From assembly GCF_937960835.1 (NCBI RefSeq), contig NZ_CALGPC010000018.1:1-64000 (forward strand): 64,000 nucleotides of DNA. The letters are read 5' to 3'. Origin of the DNA: an uncultured Ferrovibrio sp. (lineage in GTDB: Bacteria > Pseudomonadota > Alphaproteobacteria > Ferrovibrionales > Ferrovibrionaceae). The translations under genes were made by a program, and so were the position numbers. Below the pieces are notes generated by a model that was given only the letters and a program-made list of their open reading frames with translations, had not been told where the DNA came from and did not search any database. This document shows, piece by piece, positions 34,518-43,380 of the stretch (within the stretch, counting starts at the first letter, position 1; each line of letters opens with the position of its first letter).

Positions 34518-34841
34518 ATGCTGTTGGATGTCCGTACCTATACTTGCCGGCCGGGAACCATCAAGGCGCATCTGGAGCTGTATGAGAAATACGGCTTCGC
34601 GGCGCAGAAGCGGCATCTCGGCGAGCCCTTGGCCTACCTGATCACGGAAACCGGTCCGCAGAATACCTTCACGCATATCTGGGTCTACGAGGATGCCGCC
34701 GACCGCGCCAGGAAGCGGGCGGCCATGCAAGCCGATCCGGAATGGCAGGCATACCTGAAGAAAAGCGCGGAAGCGGGCTATCTGGTAGCCCAGGAAAACA
34801 GACTGATGACCCCGGCGTCCTTCGCGCCCATTAAGCGGTGA
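34518..34841 (+). CDS. NIPSNAP family protein
   Basis: The 107-residue protein has the NIPSNAP core: LLDVRTYTCRPGTIKAHLELYEKYG, then THIWVYEDAADRARKRAAM and DPEWQAYL. It forms a ferredoxin-like dimeric barrel; the role in bacteria is unclear, though such genes often accompany degradation enzymes. ATG 34518 is placed by AAAGG eight bases upstream. The ThDP-dependent enzyme starts 28 bases after the stop, so a two-gene operon is likely. Confidence 0.82.
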   Translation: MLLDVRTYTCRPGTIKAHLELYEKYGFAAQKRHLGEPLAYLITETGPQNTFTHIWVYEDAADRARKRAAMQADPEWQAYLKKSAEAGYLVAQENRLMTPASFAPIKR

Positions 34842-34868
34842 GCGCCTTTAGAGGAGACAGGTAGCGTT

Positions 34869-36557
34869 ATGAAACGGAGTGGCGGTCAGATTCTGGTAGA
34901 GCAGCTTCGGCTGCATGGCGTCGACACGATGTTCGGCGTGCCGGGCGAAAGCTTTCTTGCCGTGCTGGATGCGCTGCACGACCACTCCAATACCATGCGC
35001 TTCGTGATCTGCCGTCAGGAAGGTGGGGCGGCGATGATGGCCGACGCTTACGGCAAGACGACGGGCCGCCCCGGCATCTGCATGGTCACCCGCGGGCCGG
35101 GCGCCACCAACGCCTCGGCCGGCGTGCACGTCGCCTATCAGGATTCGACGCCGATGATCCTGTTCATCGGGCAGGTCGGCCGCGACATGATGGAGCGCGA
35201 GGCGTTCCAGGAAATCGACTATCGCCGCATGTTCGGCCAGATGGCCAAATGGGTGGCGCAGATCGACGACGCCACGCGCATTCCGGAATTCATCGGCCGC
35301 GCCTTTTCGGTGGCGATGTCGGGCCGGCCGGGGCCGGTGGTGCTGGCGCTGCCGGAAGACATGCTGACCGATGTAGTGGAATGCAGCGATGGCCGTCCGG
35401 TGGTGCCGGCGGAGGCGCATCCCTCCGATCAGCAGATGGCTCAGGTAAAGGCGATGTTGCAGGCTGCCGAGCGGCCGATGATGATCGTCGGCGGCGGCGG
35501 CTGGAGCGAGACGGTCCGCCAGAAGGTCCAGGCCTGGGCGGAAGCCTCCAATATCCCGGTGGGCGCGGTGTTCCGCCGCCAGGATTACATCGACAATGAC
35601 AGCCCGGTTTATGCCGGCGATGTCGGCATCGGCATCAATCCGAAGCTGCAGCAGCGCATCAAGGACAGCGACCTGCTGCTGGTGATGGGCGCCAAGCTGG
35701 GCGAAATGGCGACCGGCGGCTACACCATGATCGACATTCCGGTACCGGGCCAGAAGCTGATCCATATCCATGCCGGGCCGGAAGAGCTGAACCGCGTCTA
35801 TCAGGCCGACCTGCCGATCAACGCCAGCAACCGCGCCTTTGCGGCCGCGCTGGAAAAGCTGGGTCCGGTGAAGGGCAGTGCCAAATGGGCTGAGCAGGTG
35901 AAGGCTGCGCGCGTCGATTACGAAGCCTGGCAGAAGCCGACGGTTTCGCCGGGCAATGTGCAGATGGCCGAGATCGTGCGCTGGCTCGCCGCCAACCTGC
36001 CGCCCGATGCCGTGCTGGCCAATGGCGCGGGCAACTACGCCACCTGGCTGCATCGCTTCCATCGTTACCGCCGCCATTCCAGCCAGCTTGCGCCGACCTC
36101 GGGCTCGATGGGCTACGGCGTGCCGGCGGCGGTGGCAGCCAAGCTGATCAACCCGCAGCGCACCGTGGTGGCGTTCGCCGGCGACGGCTGCTTCCTGATG
36201 ACCGGTCAGGAATTCGCCACCGCCCTGCAGTATGGCGCGAACATCATCATCGTTGTCGTCAATAACGGCATGTACGGCACCATCCGCATGCATCAGGAGC
36301 GTGAATATCCGACCCGCATCAGCGGCACCACGCTGCGAAATCCGGATTTCGCCGCCTATGCGCGCGCCTTCGGCGGCCATGGCGAGACGGTGGAGCGGAC
36401 CGAGGATTTCGCCGAGGCGTTCAAGCGGGCGCAGGCCAGCAACAAGCCGGCGATCATCGAGATCAAGCTGGATCCTGAGGCTTTGACGCCGCGGGCGTCG
36501 CTGAGCGAAATCCGCGAGGCGGGCATCAAGGCGAAGGCGCATCATTCGGATCGCTGA
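34869..36557 (+). CDS. ThDP-dependent enzyme, acetolactate-synthase-like large subunit
   Basis: The 562-residue three-domain protein has the N-terminal catalytic glutamate in CRQEGGAAMMADAYGK, a central FAD/ADP-type domain (about 195-330), and the C-terminal ThDP motif GDGCFLMTGQEFATAL ending in VVNNGMYG. It belongs to the acetolactate synthase/benzoylformate decarboxylase superfamily. No small regulatory subunit follows, so it is probably a catabolic decarboxylase or carboligase rather than IlvB. The NIPSNAP gene upstream suggests a degradative operon. The substrate remains open. Confidence 0.82.
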   Translation: MKRSGGQILVEQLRLHGVDTMFGVPGESFLAVLDALHDHSNTMRFVICRQEGGAAMMADAYGKTTGRPGICMVTRGPGATNASAGVHVAYQDSTPMILFIGQVGRDMMEREAFQEIDYRRMFGQMAKWVAQIDDATRIPEFIGRAFSVAMSGRPGPVVLALPEDMLTDVVECSDGRPVVPAEAHPSDQQMAQVKAMLQAAERPMMIVGGGGWSETVRQKVQAWAEASNIPVGAVFRRQDYIDNDSPVYAGDVGIGINPKLQQRIKDSDLLLVMGAKLGEMATGGYTMIDIPVPGQKLIHIHAGPEELNRVYQADLPINASNRAFAAALEKLGPVKGSAKWAEQVKAARVDYEAWQKPTVSPGNVQMAEIVRWLAANLPPDAVLANGAGNYATWLHRFHRYRRHSSQLAPTSGSMGYGVPAAVAAKLINPQRTVVAFAGDGCFLMTGQEFATALQYGANIIIVVVNNGMYGTIRMHQEREYPTRISGTTLRNPDFAAYARAFGGHGETVERTEDFAEAFKRAQASNKPAIIEIKLDPEALTPRASLSEIREAGIKAKAHHSDR

Positions 36558-36625
36558 CGCCCTGCCTTGATCGCGCCTCGCCGCGTTTTACCTCGATAAG
36601 GCGTTCACGTCGGAGGAGGCGAGTC

Positions 36626-37729
36626 ATGGATCGTTGCGTCTTTCTCGGATCTGCGGCGGCGATGCCGATCGGTGTGCCAGCGTTCGCTCAGCATCACCCG
36701 CATCTGCCGAGGCCAAGCCCTCGCCGCAGCCATAGGCCAATCTGCAGCAGGGCGGGGCGCCGCATCTGACCACCGATCAGGAAGCGCAGCGCGATTCCGA
36801 AAGCCCGGCGCCCCCGGGCAGCCGGGGCGCTGGTTTCCCCGCGCAGCCCTGCCGATCCCGCGCAGTGAGATGGCCTGGGCCACCGCCTGGGCCGGGCGCA
36901 TGCATATTGTCGGCGGCTATGGCGAGTGCCGTGTCGACCGCAGCTATCACCACATCTACGATCCGGCTGAGGACCGCTGGTTCGATGGCGCGCCGCTGCC
37001 GCGTGGGGCCAATCATGTCGCCGTCGCGGCCCATGAAGGGCGGATCTATGCCTTCGGCGGCTTCATCGAGCAGAACCGCAATTCAGATACCAAGGCCTAT
37101 GCCTATGACGTGGCCAGCAACCGCTGGATCGAGATCGCACCGTTGCCGCGCCCGCGTGGCGCCGCGGCGGCCGTCGTGCTGAATCGCAAGATCCATCTGA
37201 TCGGCGGCGCGTCGGAGCCAGCACGGGAGCGCGCCAGCGTCGGCTGGCACGAGGTCTACGATCCGCAAGCCGATAAATGGGAGTTGCGCAAGGCGCTGCC
37301 CGGCGCGCGGGACCATGTCGGCGCGGTAACGGCGTAATCCATGTCATCGGTGGGCGTTTCAATACCTTTGAATACAATACCGATCTGCATCATGTGTATT
37401 TCCCCGGCCGCGATACCTGGGAGACGCGCGCGCCGCTGCCGGTGGCGCGTTCGGGCCATGGCCTGGTGGTCTATCGCAACCGGATATTCGCTATGGGGGG
37501 AGAAGCCGGCGTGATCGCGCAGGGACGCATCACCCAGGCGAAGGTTTTCGGTCAGATGGAAAGCTACGACCCGGCCACCGATAGCTGGCAGAGCCATGCG
37601 CCGATGCCGACGCCGCGGCATGCCGTGGGCGCAGCGGTGCTGGGCGATACCGTTTATGTGGCGGGCGGCGGCGCGGTGACCGGAGGCTCCGTGCAATCCG
37701 CCGTCCATGAAGCCTTCACCTTGGGCTGA
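36626..37729 (+). pseudogene. Exported kelch-repeat protein gene, disrupted by frameshifts
   Basis: A good start (GGAGGAGG before ATG 36626) and a signal peptide (FLGSAAAMPIGVPAFAQ) open the gene. The continuation SAEAKPSPQP then lies in a second frame with a TAG at 36733-36735, the stretch QPGRWFPRAALPIPRSEMAW lies in a third frame, and near 37327 the frame changes again (GAV to NGVIHVIGG). The last two parts contain kelch blades (HIVGGYGE, YAFGGFIEQ, HLIGGASE, HVIGGRFN, FAMGGEAG, YVAGGGAV) that would form one beta-propeller. Three shifts and a stop make it a pseudogene, unless the assembly is poor here. Confidence 0.8.
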
Positions 37730-37906
37730 GTGCATCGTAACGCCCATGTCGTGGCTTTGGCGCAACACCGCTTTGCGCATCATGCGTAATCGCGCAAGAC
37801 GCCTAGATGTTTCCAGCCATCATACTAAACTCGTCTGGCCCTTGTTTCATTTGCCCGCCGGGATGGAAACGACCATCCTGTCTGCTGCAACCCGGGAGGA
37901 GATTTC

Positions 37907-39181
37907 ATGGCGGCCCTTGCGCCGGTCGGAGCCCTGCTTTTAAGCGTTGCGCTGCTGCTGACCGGCAATGGCCTGCAAGGCACGTTGCTGCCGGTGCGCG
38001 CCAGTCTGGAGAAGTTCGAGCCGCTGTCGATCGGCGTGCTGGGCGCTTCCTATTATGTCGGCTTCGTCTTCGGCTGTCTGATCACGCCGAAACTGATCCG
38101 CCGGGTCGGCCATATCCGCCTGTTCACGGCGATGGTCGCGCTGGCATCGGTGACGCCGCTGGTCCACGCCTTGCTGGTGGCACCGGTCTACTGGTGGATT
38201 TTGCGCGGCGTGACCGGGCTGTGCCTGGCCAGTCTCTATCTGATTATCGAAAGCTGGCTGAACGAGCGGGCAAGCAGCCAGAATCGCGGTCTGATCTTCA
38301 CCACCTATACGACGGTCAATTTCAGCGTGATTACGCTGGGGCAGATGCTGATGCTGGTCGACGACCCGGCACGCTTTCCGCTTTACGCAATCGCTTCCAT
38401 TCTGGTTTCGCTTGCCGCCATACCGGTCGCTCTCTCGCGGTCGCCGCAGCCGGTCATGGCAAAGGCCACGCGGGTGTCCTTCGCGGGCTTGTTCCGCATC
38501 TCGCCGGTCGGGGTCATGGGCTGCATCGTGGTCGGCCTGACCAATGGCGCGTTCTGGGCGCTCGGCCCGGCTTTCGTGATCCAGTCCGGCCTTGGCGTCA
38601 GCGAGGTGGCGTGGTTCATGAGCGCGACCGTGATCGGCGGCGCACTGTCGCAATGGCCGTTCGGCCGCATATCCGACCGCGTAGACCGCCGAGTGACCAT
38701 CATCGTTTCCTGCGCAGCCGCAGCGGCGGCGGGTGGCTTGATGATCGTGGCTGGTCTGGCATTCCCGGGATTGACGCTGGTCGCCGGTTTCCTGTTTGGT
38801 GCCTTCTCCTTTCCGCTATACGCCCTCAGCGTGGCCCATACCAATGACGTCGCCACCGAGGCGGATTTCGTCGCTGTGGCTGGCGGCTTGCTGCTGATCA
38901 ACGGCATCGCTTCGGTAATTGGTCCGGTATTGGGCTCGATTGCCATCGAGACGGCGGGCCCGGTGGGGCTGTTCGGCTACACGGCCGTCATCCATGCGGC
39001 GATGGCGTTGTTCACCGTCTATCGCATGCGGCGGCGCGCGGCGCCGGCCGATGATCAGAAAGCCGATTTCGTGGCGATGCCGACCACGGCGCCGGTGCAG
39101 GCCAAGATCGACCCGCGCGCCGAGGAGAGCCTGGAGCCTTCGGTGGAAGATGAGCCGCCGCCAGAGCGGGATGCTGCCTGA
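37907..39181 (+). CDS. Major facilitator superfamily transporter
   Basis: The 424-residue protein has twelve spans and ends in an acidic, proline-rich cytoplasmic tail (about 385-424). LITPKLIRRVGHIRLFTAM is the loop 2-3 motif, LYLIIESWLNERASSQNRG is the span 4-5 region typical of the YcaD-like group, and GRISDRVDRRV repeats the loop motif in the second half. GGGAGGAG precedes the ATG at 37907. It overlaps the cyclase gene by one base (TGATG), so the two are translationally coupled; a transport-signalling link is possible. Confidence 0.83.
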   Translation: MAALAPVGALLLSVALLLTGNGLQGTLLPVRASLEKFEPLSIGVLGASYYVGFVFGCLITPKLIRRVGHIRLFTAMVALASVTPLVHALLVAPVYWWILRGVTGLCLASLYLIIESWLNERASSQNRGLIFTTYTTVNFSVITLGQMLMLVDDPARFPLYAIASILVSLAAIPVALSRSPQPVMAKATRVSFAGLFRISPVGVMGCIVVGLTNGAFWALGPAFVIQSGLGVSEVAWFMSATVIGGALSQWPFGRISDRVDRRVTIIVSCAAAAAAGGLMIVAGLAFPGLTLVAGFLFGAFSFPLYALSVAHTNDVATEADFVAVAGGLLLINGIASVIGPVLGSIAIETAGPVGLFGYTAVIHAAMALFTVYRMRRRAAPADDQKADFVAMPTTAPVQAKIDPRAEESLEPSVEDEPPPERDAA

Positions 39182-40431
39182 TGATGACGCCAAACCTTGC
39201 GCAGCCTGAGTTTGCAGTCAGCCTCGATCAATGGCTGGTCGGGGCGGGGCTCGACGGCCTGCCCGCCGAGACGCTGATCGAGGAATTCGCCAAGCGGCTG
39301 CGCGCCGAGGGGATTGCGGTCTCCCGCGTCTATGCCGCCATCGCGACCTTGCATCCGCTGGTCCGCGCCGTCGGGCATACATGGATGGCGGAGGAAGGCC
39401 GGACCCAGCAGGAGGAGATGCTGCATCGCGATCCCGAGGATGAGCAGCCCGCATGGCGGGACAGCCCGTTCCGCTACATGCTGGAGAACAGGCGCTACGA
39501 ACTGCGCCGCCGCTTAAGCGGTCCCAATGCCGAACTCGATTTCCCCGTGCTGAAGGAATTTGCCGAAGCTGGCCATACCGACTGGATGGCGACCGCCCAT
39601 AGCTTCGGCTGGGAACTCGACAGCACGGCGATTGGCGACCGCTATGCCGGTATCGGCATGGTTGCCTCCTTCGCCACCAAGCGGCCGGACGGTTTCTATC
39701 CGGCTGAGATCGAACGGCTGCGCTGGCTCGCGCCGTTGCTGGCCTTGGCGGTGAAAGGCGCGACCTTGGTCCGGCTGACCCGTGACGTCACCGCTTCCTA
39801 TATCGGCGGCGATGCCGCCAGCCATGTCCTGTCCGGCGAGATCCGGCGCGGCATGGCGCGCAAGATTGATGCGGTGATCCTGTGTGCCGATCTGCGCGGC
39901 TTCACCAGCGTTGCCGACTGCGTCGCGATGGAGCCGCTGGTGGAAACCCTGAATGCGTATTTTGACTGCCTGGGACCAGCCATCGAAGAGCAGGGCGGCC
40001 ATGTCCTAAAATTTCTCGGCGACGGACTGCTGGCCAGCTTCCGGCTGGATCAGGGCCAGGATGCAGCGCCAGTCTGCGCTGCGGTTCTGGCCGCTGCCGA
40101 GCGCGCCCTGGCGGCAGTGGCCGTGCTGAATGTGGCGCGCCGCCAGTCCGGCCAGCCAGCGCTCGATCTCGATATCGCGCTGCATCGGGGCACTGTGATG
40201 TATGGCAATGTCGGCACCGGCGCGCGGCTGGATTTCACCTTGATCGGTCCGGCGGTGAACGAAGTGGCGCGGCTGGAAAATCTCTGCGGAGGGCTGAACC
40301 GCAATCTGCTGGCGTCGCGGTCATTTGCCCTTGCGGCCGGGCCGGGTATGGCCGAGCGGCTGGTATCGCTTGGCTGCCATTCCCTGCGCGGGGTGGCCGA
40401 GCCGCAAGAAGTATTCGGACTGCGCAGCTAG
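39181..40431 (+). CDS. Class III adenylate/guanylate cyclase
   Basis: The 416-residue cytoplasmic protein has an N-terminal region of about 205 residues with no motif I can name, then a cyclase homology domain. Metal-binding aspartates are in ILCADLRGFTS and KFLGDGLLASF, and the transition-state N and R are in GPAVNEVARLE. The lysine before FLGDG and the aspartate in RLDFTLIG are the adenine-selecting positions, favouring cAMP as product. All catalytic residues are therefore present. It is coupled to the MFS gene upstream. A CRP-like regulator with a cAMP-type pocket is encoded at 55246-56019. ATG 39181 or 39184 may be used. Confidence 0.85.
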   Translation: MMTPNLAQPEFAVSLDQWLVGAGLDGLPAETLIEEFAKRLRAEGIAVSRVYAAIATLHPLVRAVGHTWMAEEGRTQQEEMLHRDPEDEQPAWRDSPFRYMLENRRYELRRRLSGPNAELDFPVLKEFAEAGHTDWMATAHSFGWELDSTAIGDRYAGIGMVASFATKRPDGFYPAEIERLRWLAPLLALAVKGATLVRLTRDVTASYIGGDAASHVLSGEIRRGMARKIDAVILCADLRGFTSVADCVAMEPLVETLNAYFDCLGPAIEEQGGHVLKFLGDGLLASFRLDQGQDAAPVCAAVLAAAERALAAVAVLNVARRQSGQPALDLDIALHRGTVMYGNVGTGARLDFTLIGPAVNEVARLENLCGGLNRNLLASRSFALAAGPGMAERLVSLGCHSLRGVAEPQEVFGLRS

Positions 40432-40453
40432 CTATGTTTAGCTATTCAGCTGT

Positions 40454-40942
40454 TCAGCCAGCGTCCTTGCCAGCGGCGATATAGCCGATCACCTGCCTTA
40501 CCGAGTCGCCGCCCTCAGTAGCAATGGGCAGGAAGATGCCGTCGAACGGAACGAAGGCGCGGTTTGCATGACGCAGTGTGCCAAAGACCCGCGCGGGCTG
40601 CTTGTGATCGACGACCCAGCCGAAGCAATGCCGCATCTCGGCCAGCGAGGCCGGCGTGTAGATTTCCTCGAAATAGCGTCCGGTCATGTCGCGGCCGCTG
40701 ACATCCGCAAGATCGGTGCCGATCAGGCGGTAGCGGAAGCGCCGCTCGGGCTGGCCATCTTCCACATCGGCGATCAGCAGGTTGCCCAGATAAGGCCGCA
40801 GCGAGAGGGGATCGAAGCGGCTGCGATCAGGCAGGCCCGAAGAACCGCAATTGGCCTTCCAATAAGCCAATAGCTTCTCCGCTCCCGGGACCAGATGGCT
40901 CAACTCGGGATCGAGGACCATTCCGATATTTGGCCCGGTCAT
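40454..40942 (-). CDS. PAS_5-domain protein (DUF1457)
   Basis: The 162-residue single-domain protein matches the small PAS_5 family of Alphaproteobacteria: LLAYWKANCGSSGLPDRSRFDPLSLRPYLGNLLIADVE, then FRYRLIGTDLADVSGRDMTGRYF and a closing FVPFDGIFLPI. It likely binds a small ligand or protein partner; the family has no agreed function. It is convergent with the cyclase gene (22-base gap) and divergent from the dehydrogenase gene. The ATG at 40942 has a weak AGAGAGGGC site. Confidence 0.83.
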   Translation of the reverse strand: MTGPNIGMVLDPELSHLVPGAEKLLAYWKANCGSSGLPDRSRFDPLSLRPYLGNLLIADVEDGQPERRFRYRLIGTDLADVSGRDMTGRYFEEIYTPASLAEMRHCFGWVVDHKQPARVFGTLRHANRAFVPFDGIFLPIATEGGDSVRQVIGYIAAGKDAG

Positions 40943-41117
40943 GTCATGCCCTCTCTGGTTGAAATACTAACGCATTGATTTGCTCAGTGAAAGGAGATGT
41001 ATGCAGTCCCGTGACATTCCGGCCCGAAGAAGGCCGGTTTTCCGCCGGGATTTGACAGTCCTTGGCCGGCGTGGGAACGTAAACGCGAGGAAAACGCCAT
41101 ATAAATCAGGGGGCTTG

Positions 41118-42170
41118 ATGGCTACGTATACAATAGCGGTGATCGCCGGCGATGGTATCGGAAAAGAGGTGGTGCCGGCGGGCCAGGCGGTGCTGGAGCA
41201 GGCGGCACGCCGGTTCGGTTTCGAGCTCAAATGGCGAGACTATGACTGGTCCTGTGAGCGGTTCGCCAAGACCGGCAAGATGATGCCTGATGACGCGCTC
41301 GATCAACTGCGCGACACCGACGCCATCTATCTCGGCGCGGTGGGCTACCCCGGCGTGCCCGATCACGTTTCGCTCTGGGGGCTGCTGATCCCGATCCGCC
41401 GCGGCTTCCAACAATATGTCAATCTGCGTCCGATCAGGCTGCTGCCCGGCGTGGAATCACCGCTGAAGAATCCCGGTGCCATCGACTATTACGTCGTGCG
41501 CGAAAACAACGAGGGCGAATATTCCGAAGTCGGCGGCCGGATGTATCGGGGCACCGAGGAGGAATTTGCGGTGCAAGAGTCGGTGTTCACCCGGCGCGGC
41601 TGCGACCGCATCATGACCTATGCCTTCGAACTGGCCCGCAAGCGCAGGAAGCATGTGACGTCGGCGACGAAGTCGAACGGTATCGTCCATACCATGCCCT
41701 ATTGGGACGAGCGCTTCGCCGAAATCGCCAAGGCCTATCCCGATGTGCGCACCGACCAGTATCACATTGACATCCTGACGGCGCATTTCGTGCGCAATCC
41801 GCACTGGTTCGACGTGGTGGTGGCTTCCAATCTGTTCGGCGACATCCTTTCCGATCTCGGGCCGGCTACGGTGGGCTCTATCGGCATCGCGCCGGGCGGC
41901 AACATCAACCCGGAGAAGAAGTATCCCTCAATGTTCGAGCCGGTGCATGGCTCGGCCCCCGACATCGCGGGGAAGGGGGTCGCCAACCCGATCGGGCAGA
42001 TCTGGTCAGGCGCGATGATGCTGGAGCATCTGGGCGAGGTAGAAGCAGCGCGCGCCATCGAAAAGGCCATCGAAGACGGGCTGCGCGATGGCGGGCCACG
42101 TACTGCCGATCTTGGCGGACAGGCCGATACCAAGACCGTCACCGAAAGCCTGATCGCTGCGCTGAAATAG
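41118..42170 (+). CDS. Tartrate dehydrogenase / D-malate dehydrogenase family
   Basis: The 350-residue NAD-dependent beta-decarboxylating dehydrogenase shows IAVIAGDGIGKEVV, the substrate arginines in the LRPIRLLPG region, YYVVRENNEGEYSEVGGR (diagnostic for tartrate/D-malate rather than isopropylmalate dehydrogenase), and SDLGPATVGSIGIAPGGNIN. Expected reaction: oxidation and/or decarboxylation of D-malate or tartrate. ATG 41118 fits the conserved enzyme start. An in-frame ATG at 41001 has a stronger AAAGGAG site and would add 39 basic residues, so the start needs care. Confidence 0.88.
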   Translation: MATYTIAVIAGDGIGKEVVPAGQAVLEQAARRFGFELKWRDYDWSCERFAKTGKMMPDDALDQLRDTDAIYLGAVGYPGVPDHVSLWGLLIPIRRGFQQYVNLRPIRLLPGVESPLKNPGAIDYYVVRENNEGEYSEVGGRMYRGTEEEFAVQESVFTRRGCDRIMTYAFELARKRRKHVTSATKSNGIVHTMPYWDERFAEIAKAYPDVRTDQYHIDILTAHFVRNPHWFDVVVASNLFGDILSDLGPATVGSIGIAPGGNINPEKKYPSMFEPVHGSAPDIAGKGVANPIGQIWSGAMMLEHLGEVEAARAIEKAIEDGLRDGGPRTADLGGQADTKTVTESLIAALK

Positions 42171-42181
42171 GCGCCGGAGGC

Positions 42182-42214
42182 AAAAGAAACGGCGCCTGCT
42201 GCAGGCGCCGTTTC
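42182..42214. terminator. Bidirectional terminator between dehydrogenase and cold-shock genes
   Basis: GGCGCCTGC and GCAGGCGCC form a nine-base-pair stem (42191-42210), flanked by AAAAG/AAAC on the left and GTTTCG on the right. The - strand side (for the cold-shock gene) has the better T-run. Confidence 0.65.
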
Positions 42215-42237
42215 GAACCTTCCGGCTGAAGCTGCGG

Positions 42238-42441
42238 TCAGAGCGGCTTCAGGTTAACGGCAGAGGTCTTGCCCTTCTGCGTCGCCAGTTCGTAGCCGAG
42301 CTTCTGGCCCTCATTGAGGGTCGATAGGCCCGCGCGTTCGACTGCGCTGATATGCACGAAAACATCGCTACCGCCCGCCTCCGGCTGGATGAAGCCGTAG
42401 CCCTTGGTGTTGTTGAACCATTTCACAGTGCCGTTCGCCAT
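42238..42441 (-). CDS. Cold-shock domain protein (CspA family)
   Basis: The 67-residue single CSD protein has both RNA-binding motifs, KGYGFIQ (RNP1) and VFVHIS (RNP2), and starts MANGTVKWFNNTKGYG, the standard family start. It binds single-stranded nucleic acid and melts RNA structure. AGGAG lies six bases before ATG 42441; the frame is open to 42489 without similarity. Its long upstream region (to about 42600) could be a regulated leader, as in other csp genes. Confidence 0.93.
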   Translation of the reverse strand: MANGTVKWFNNTKGYGFIQPEAGGSDVFVHISAVERAGLSTLNEGQKLGYELATQKGKTSAVNLKPL

Positions 42442-42712
42442 AGGAAACTCCTGATAGGCATAGTCGTAGCGGCGACCCCTCACGGGCATCGCACAACCTC
42501 TTGTTTGGCGCCCGGCGCTATCGGCCGGGGAGAGCGGAGGAAGCGCCCGGACGGCTGACGGCCTGCCTGGCAGGCAAAAAGCGGCTGCCTGATATAAACT
42601 TCGCAGAGCGGAAAAGGTTGTCGCCGGCAGGGAACAATTTCTTCGACTGTTATCTCTGCCAAGCCGAAATAAGGCAGAATTGTGGAATTTTACGAAGATC
42701 TACGCCGGACTC
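42442..42712. other. Noncoding region upstream of the cold-shock gene
   Basis: It contains a CTGCCTGGCAGGC palindromic stretch near 42562-42575 and an AT-rich GATATAAAC at about 42590 that could be the -10 region of the - strand csp promoter. No gene is visible. Confidence 0.4.
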
Positions 42713-42740
42713 TTGAATTCGGCCCTGAGCACCCTATCTA
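42713..42740 (+). promoter_or_regulatory. Predicted promoter of the small-RNA candidate
   Basis: TTGAAT (42713-42718) and TATCTA (42735-42740) are spaced by 16 bases, with no coding region downstream on this strand before a terminator. Confidence 0.45.
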
Positions 42741-42746
42741 TGCTAA

Positions 42747-42874
42747 AGATGATCGCCGCCCGTAAAGTGGGATGCAGTGGCCCACCGGTGTTTCATCTCC
42801 AGCCTTGGAGACCTTTGGTCTTTGAGGTGGGGACAAATCGGGCGAGCCTCAATAGCGAGGCGCCCGATTTTTTT
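42747..42874 (+). ncRNA. Candidate structured small RNA
   Basis: About 128 bases between a promoter-like element and a strong terminator carry no plausible open frame. Predicted pairings are an outer stem CCCACC (42781-42786) with GGTGGG (42826-42831), an inner TCTCCA/TGGAGA hairpin (42796-42811), a GACC-TTT-GGTC hairpin, and GTGGG/CCCAC near 42770-42785 as an alternative to the outer stem. The end is an intrinsic terminator. It does not match a family I recognise; it is not tmRNA, RNase P or SRP RNA. The strand is set by the T-run. Confidence 0.5.
42837..42874 (+). terminator. Intrinsic terminator of the small-RNA candidate
   Basis: ATCGGGC and GCCCGAT pair, with an inner GCCTC/GAGGC stem, followed directly by seven T residues at 42868-42874. 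The opposite strand has only TTTG after the stem, so termination is mainly rightward. Confidence 0.8.
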
Positions 42875-42916
42875 ATGCCTGCTTTTATGTTTTTATGCCT
42901 GCTTTTTTATGCCTGC
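42870..42916. repeat. Three 13-bp direct repeats
   Basis: TTTTTATGCCTGC occurs perfectly at 42870-42882, 42890-42902 and 42904-42916, immediately after the small-RNA terminator stem and before the 3' end of the next - strand gene. They probably arose by slippage. Confidence 0.8.
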
Positions 42917-42936
42917 GGTCAATCCGTCCTGCAGCC

Positions 42937-43293
42937 TTACCGCACACTGACAATCTTGAAGGTATGGGCCTCGCCGCCCGGTTCGCGGACGGTGATGTAT
43001 TCGCCCTGCCTGAAGAGATGGCGGTCCAGCTTGAACAGGGCCTCGTCATCCTCTTCGCCGGGCTCATACGAAAAGGCCCAGCCATGGCGGGTGTGCAGCA
43101 GCTCGCCCTTGCGGTCCGGCTCGCCGCGCCAGAAGCGCCTTACGGTGCAGTTTTTACGGTCGGCCCGCCATGCCTTGACATCGAGATGGCCCTCGGCGCT
43201 CAACGGCGCATGCAGCTCATAGCCGTAGTCGCTGCTGCCCAGAGGGAATTCGGGTGTGCGGGCCAGTTCCATGCGGATGGTCTTCCACGTCAT
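42937..43293 (-). CDS. Conserved hypothetical protein
   Basis: The 118-residue product begins MTWKTIRMELARTPEFPLGS and ends GEAHTFKIVSVR. It has no signal or membrane span and contains the segments YELHAPLSAEGHLDVKAWR and HTRHGWAFSYEPGEEDDEALFKLDRHLF, which look like an all-beta, flavin- or nucleotide-free small domain seen in several alphaproteobacterial hypothetical proteins. I do not recognise a function. ATG 43293 is supported by AGAGGGA upstream; the frame is open to 43359. Confidence 0.7.
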   Translation of the reverse strand: MTWKTIRMELARTPEFPLGSSDYGYELHAPLSAEGHLDVKAWRADRKNCTVRRFWRGEPDRKGELLHTRHGWAFSYEPGEEDDEALFKLDRHLFRQGEYITVREPGGEAHTFKIVSVR

Positions 43294-43380
43294 GTCAATC
43301 CCTCTAAGGCTTCTTTGGCTGCGGTGTTCCCAGCCTAAATGGCCGCCGGCTTCCGGCATTGATCCAAAGCAAAAATGAAA

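Noticed and set aside
34848..36545. A 565-codon - strand frame opposite the ThDP enzyme
   Set aside because: The + strand has intact ThDP motifs and start signals; the antisense frame has none.
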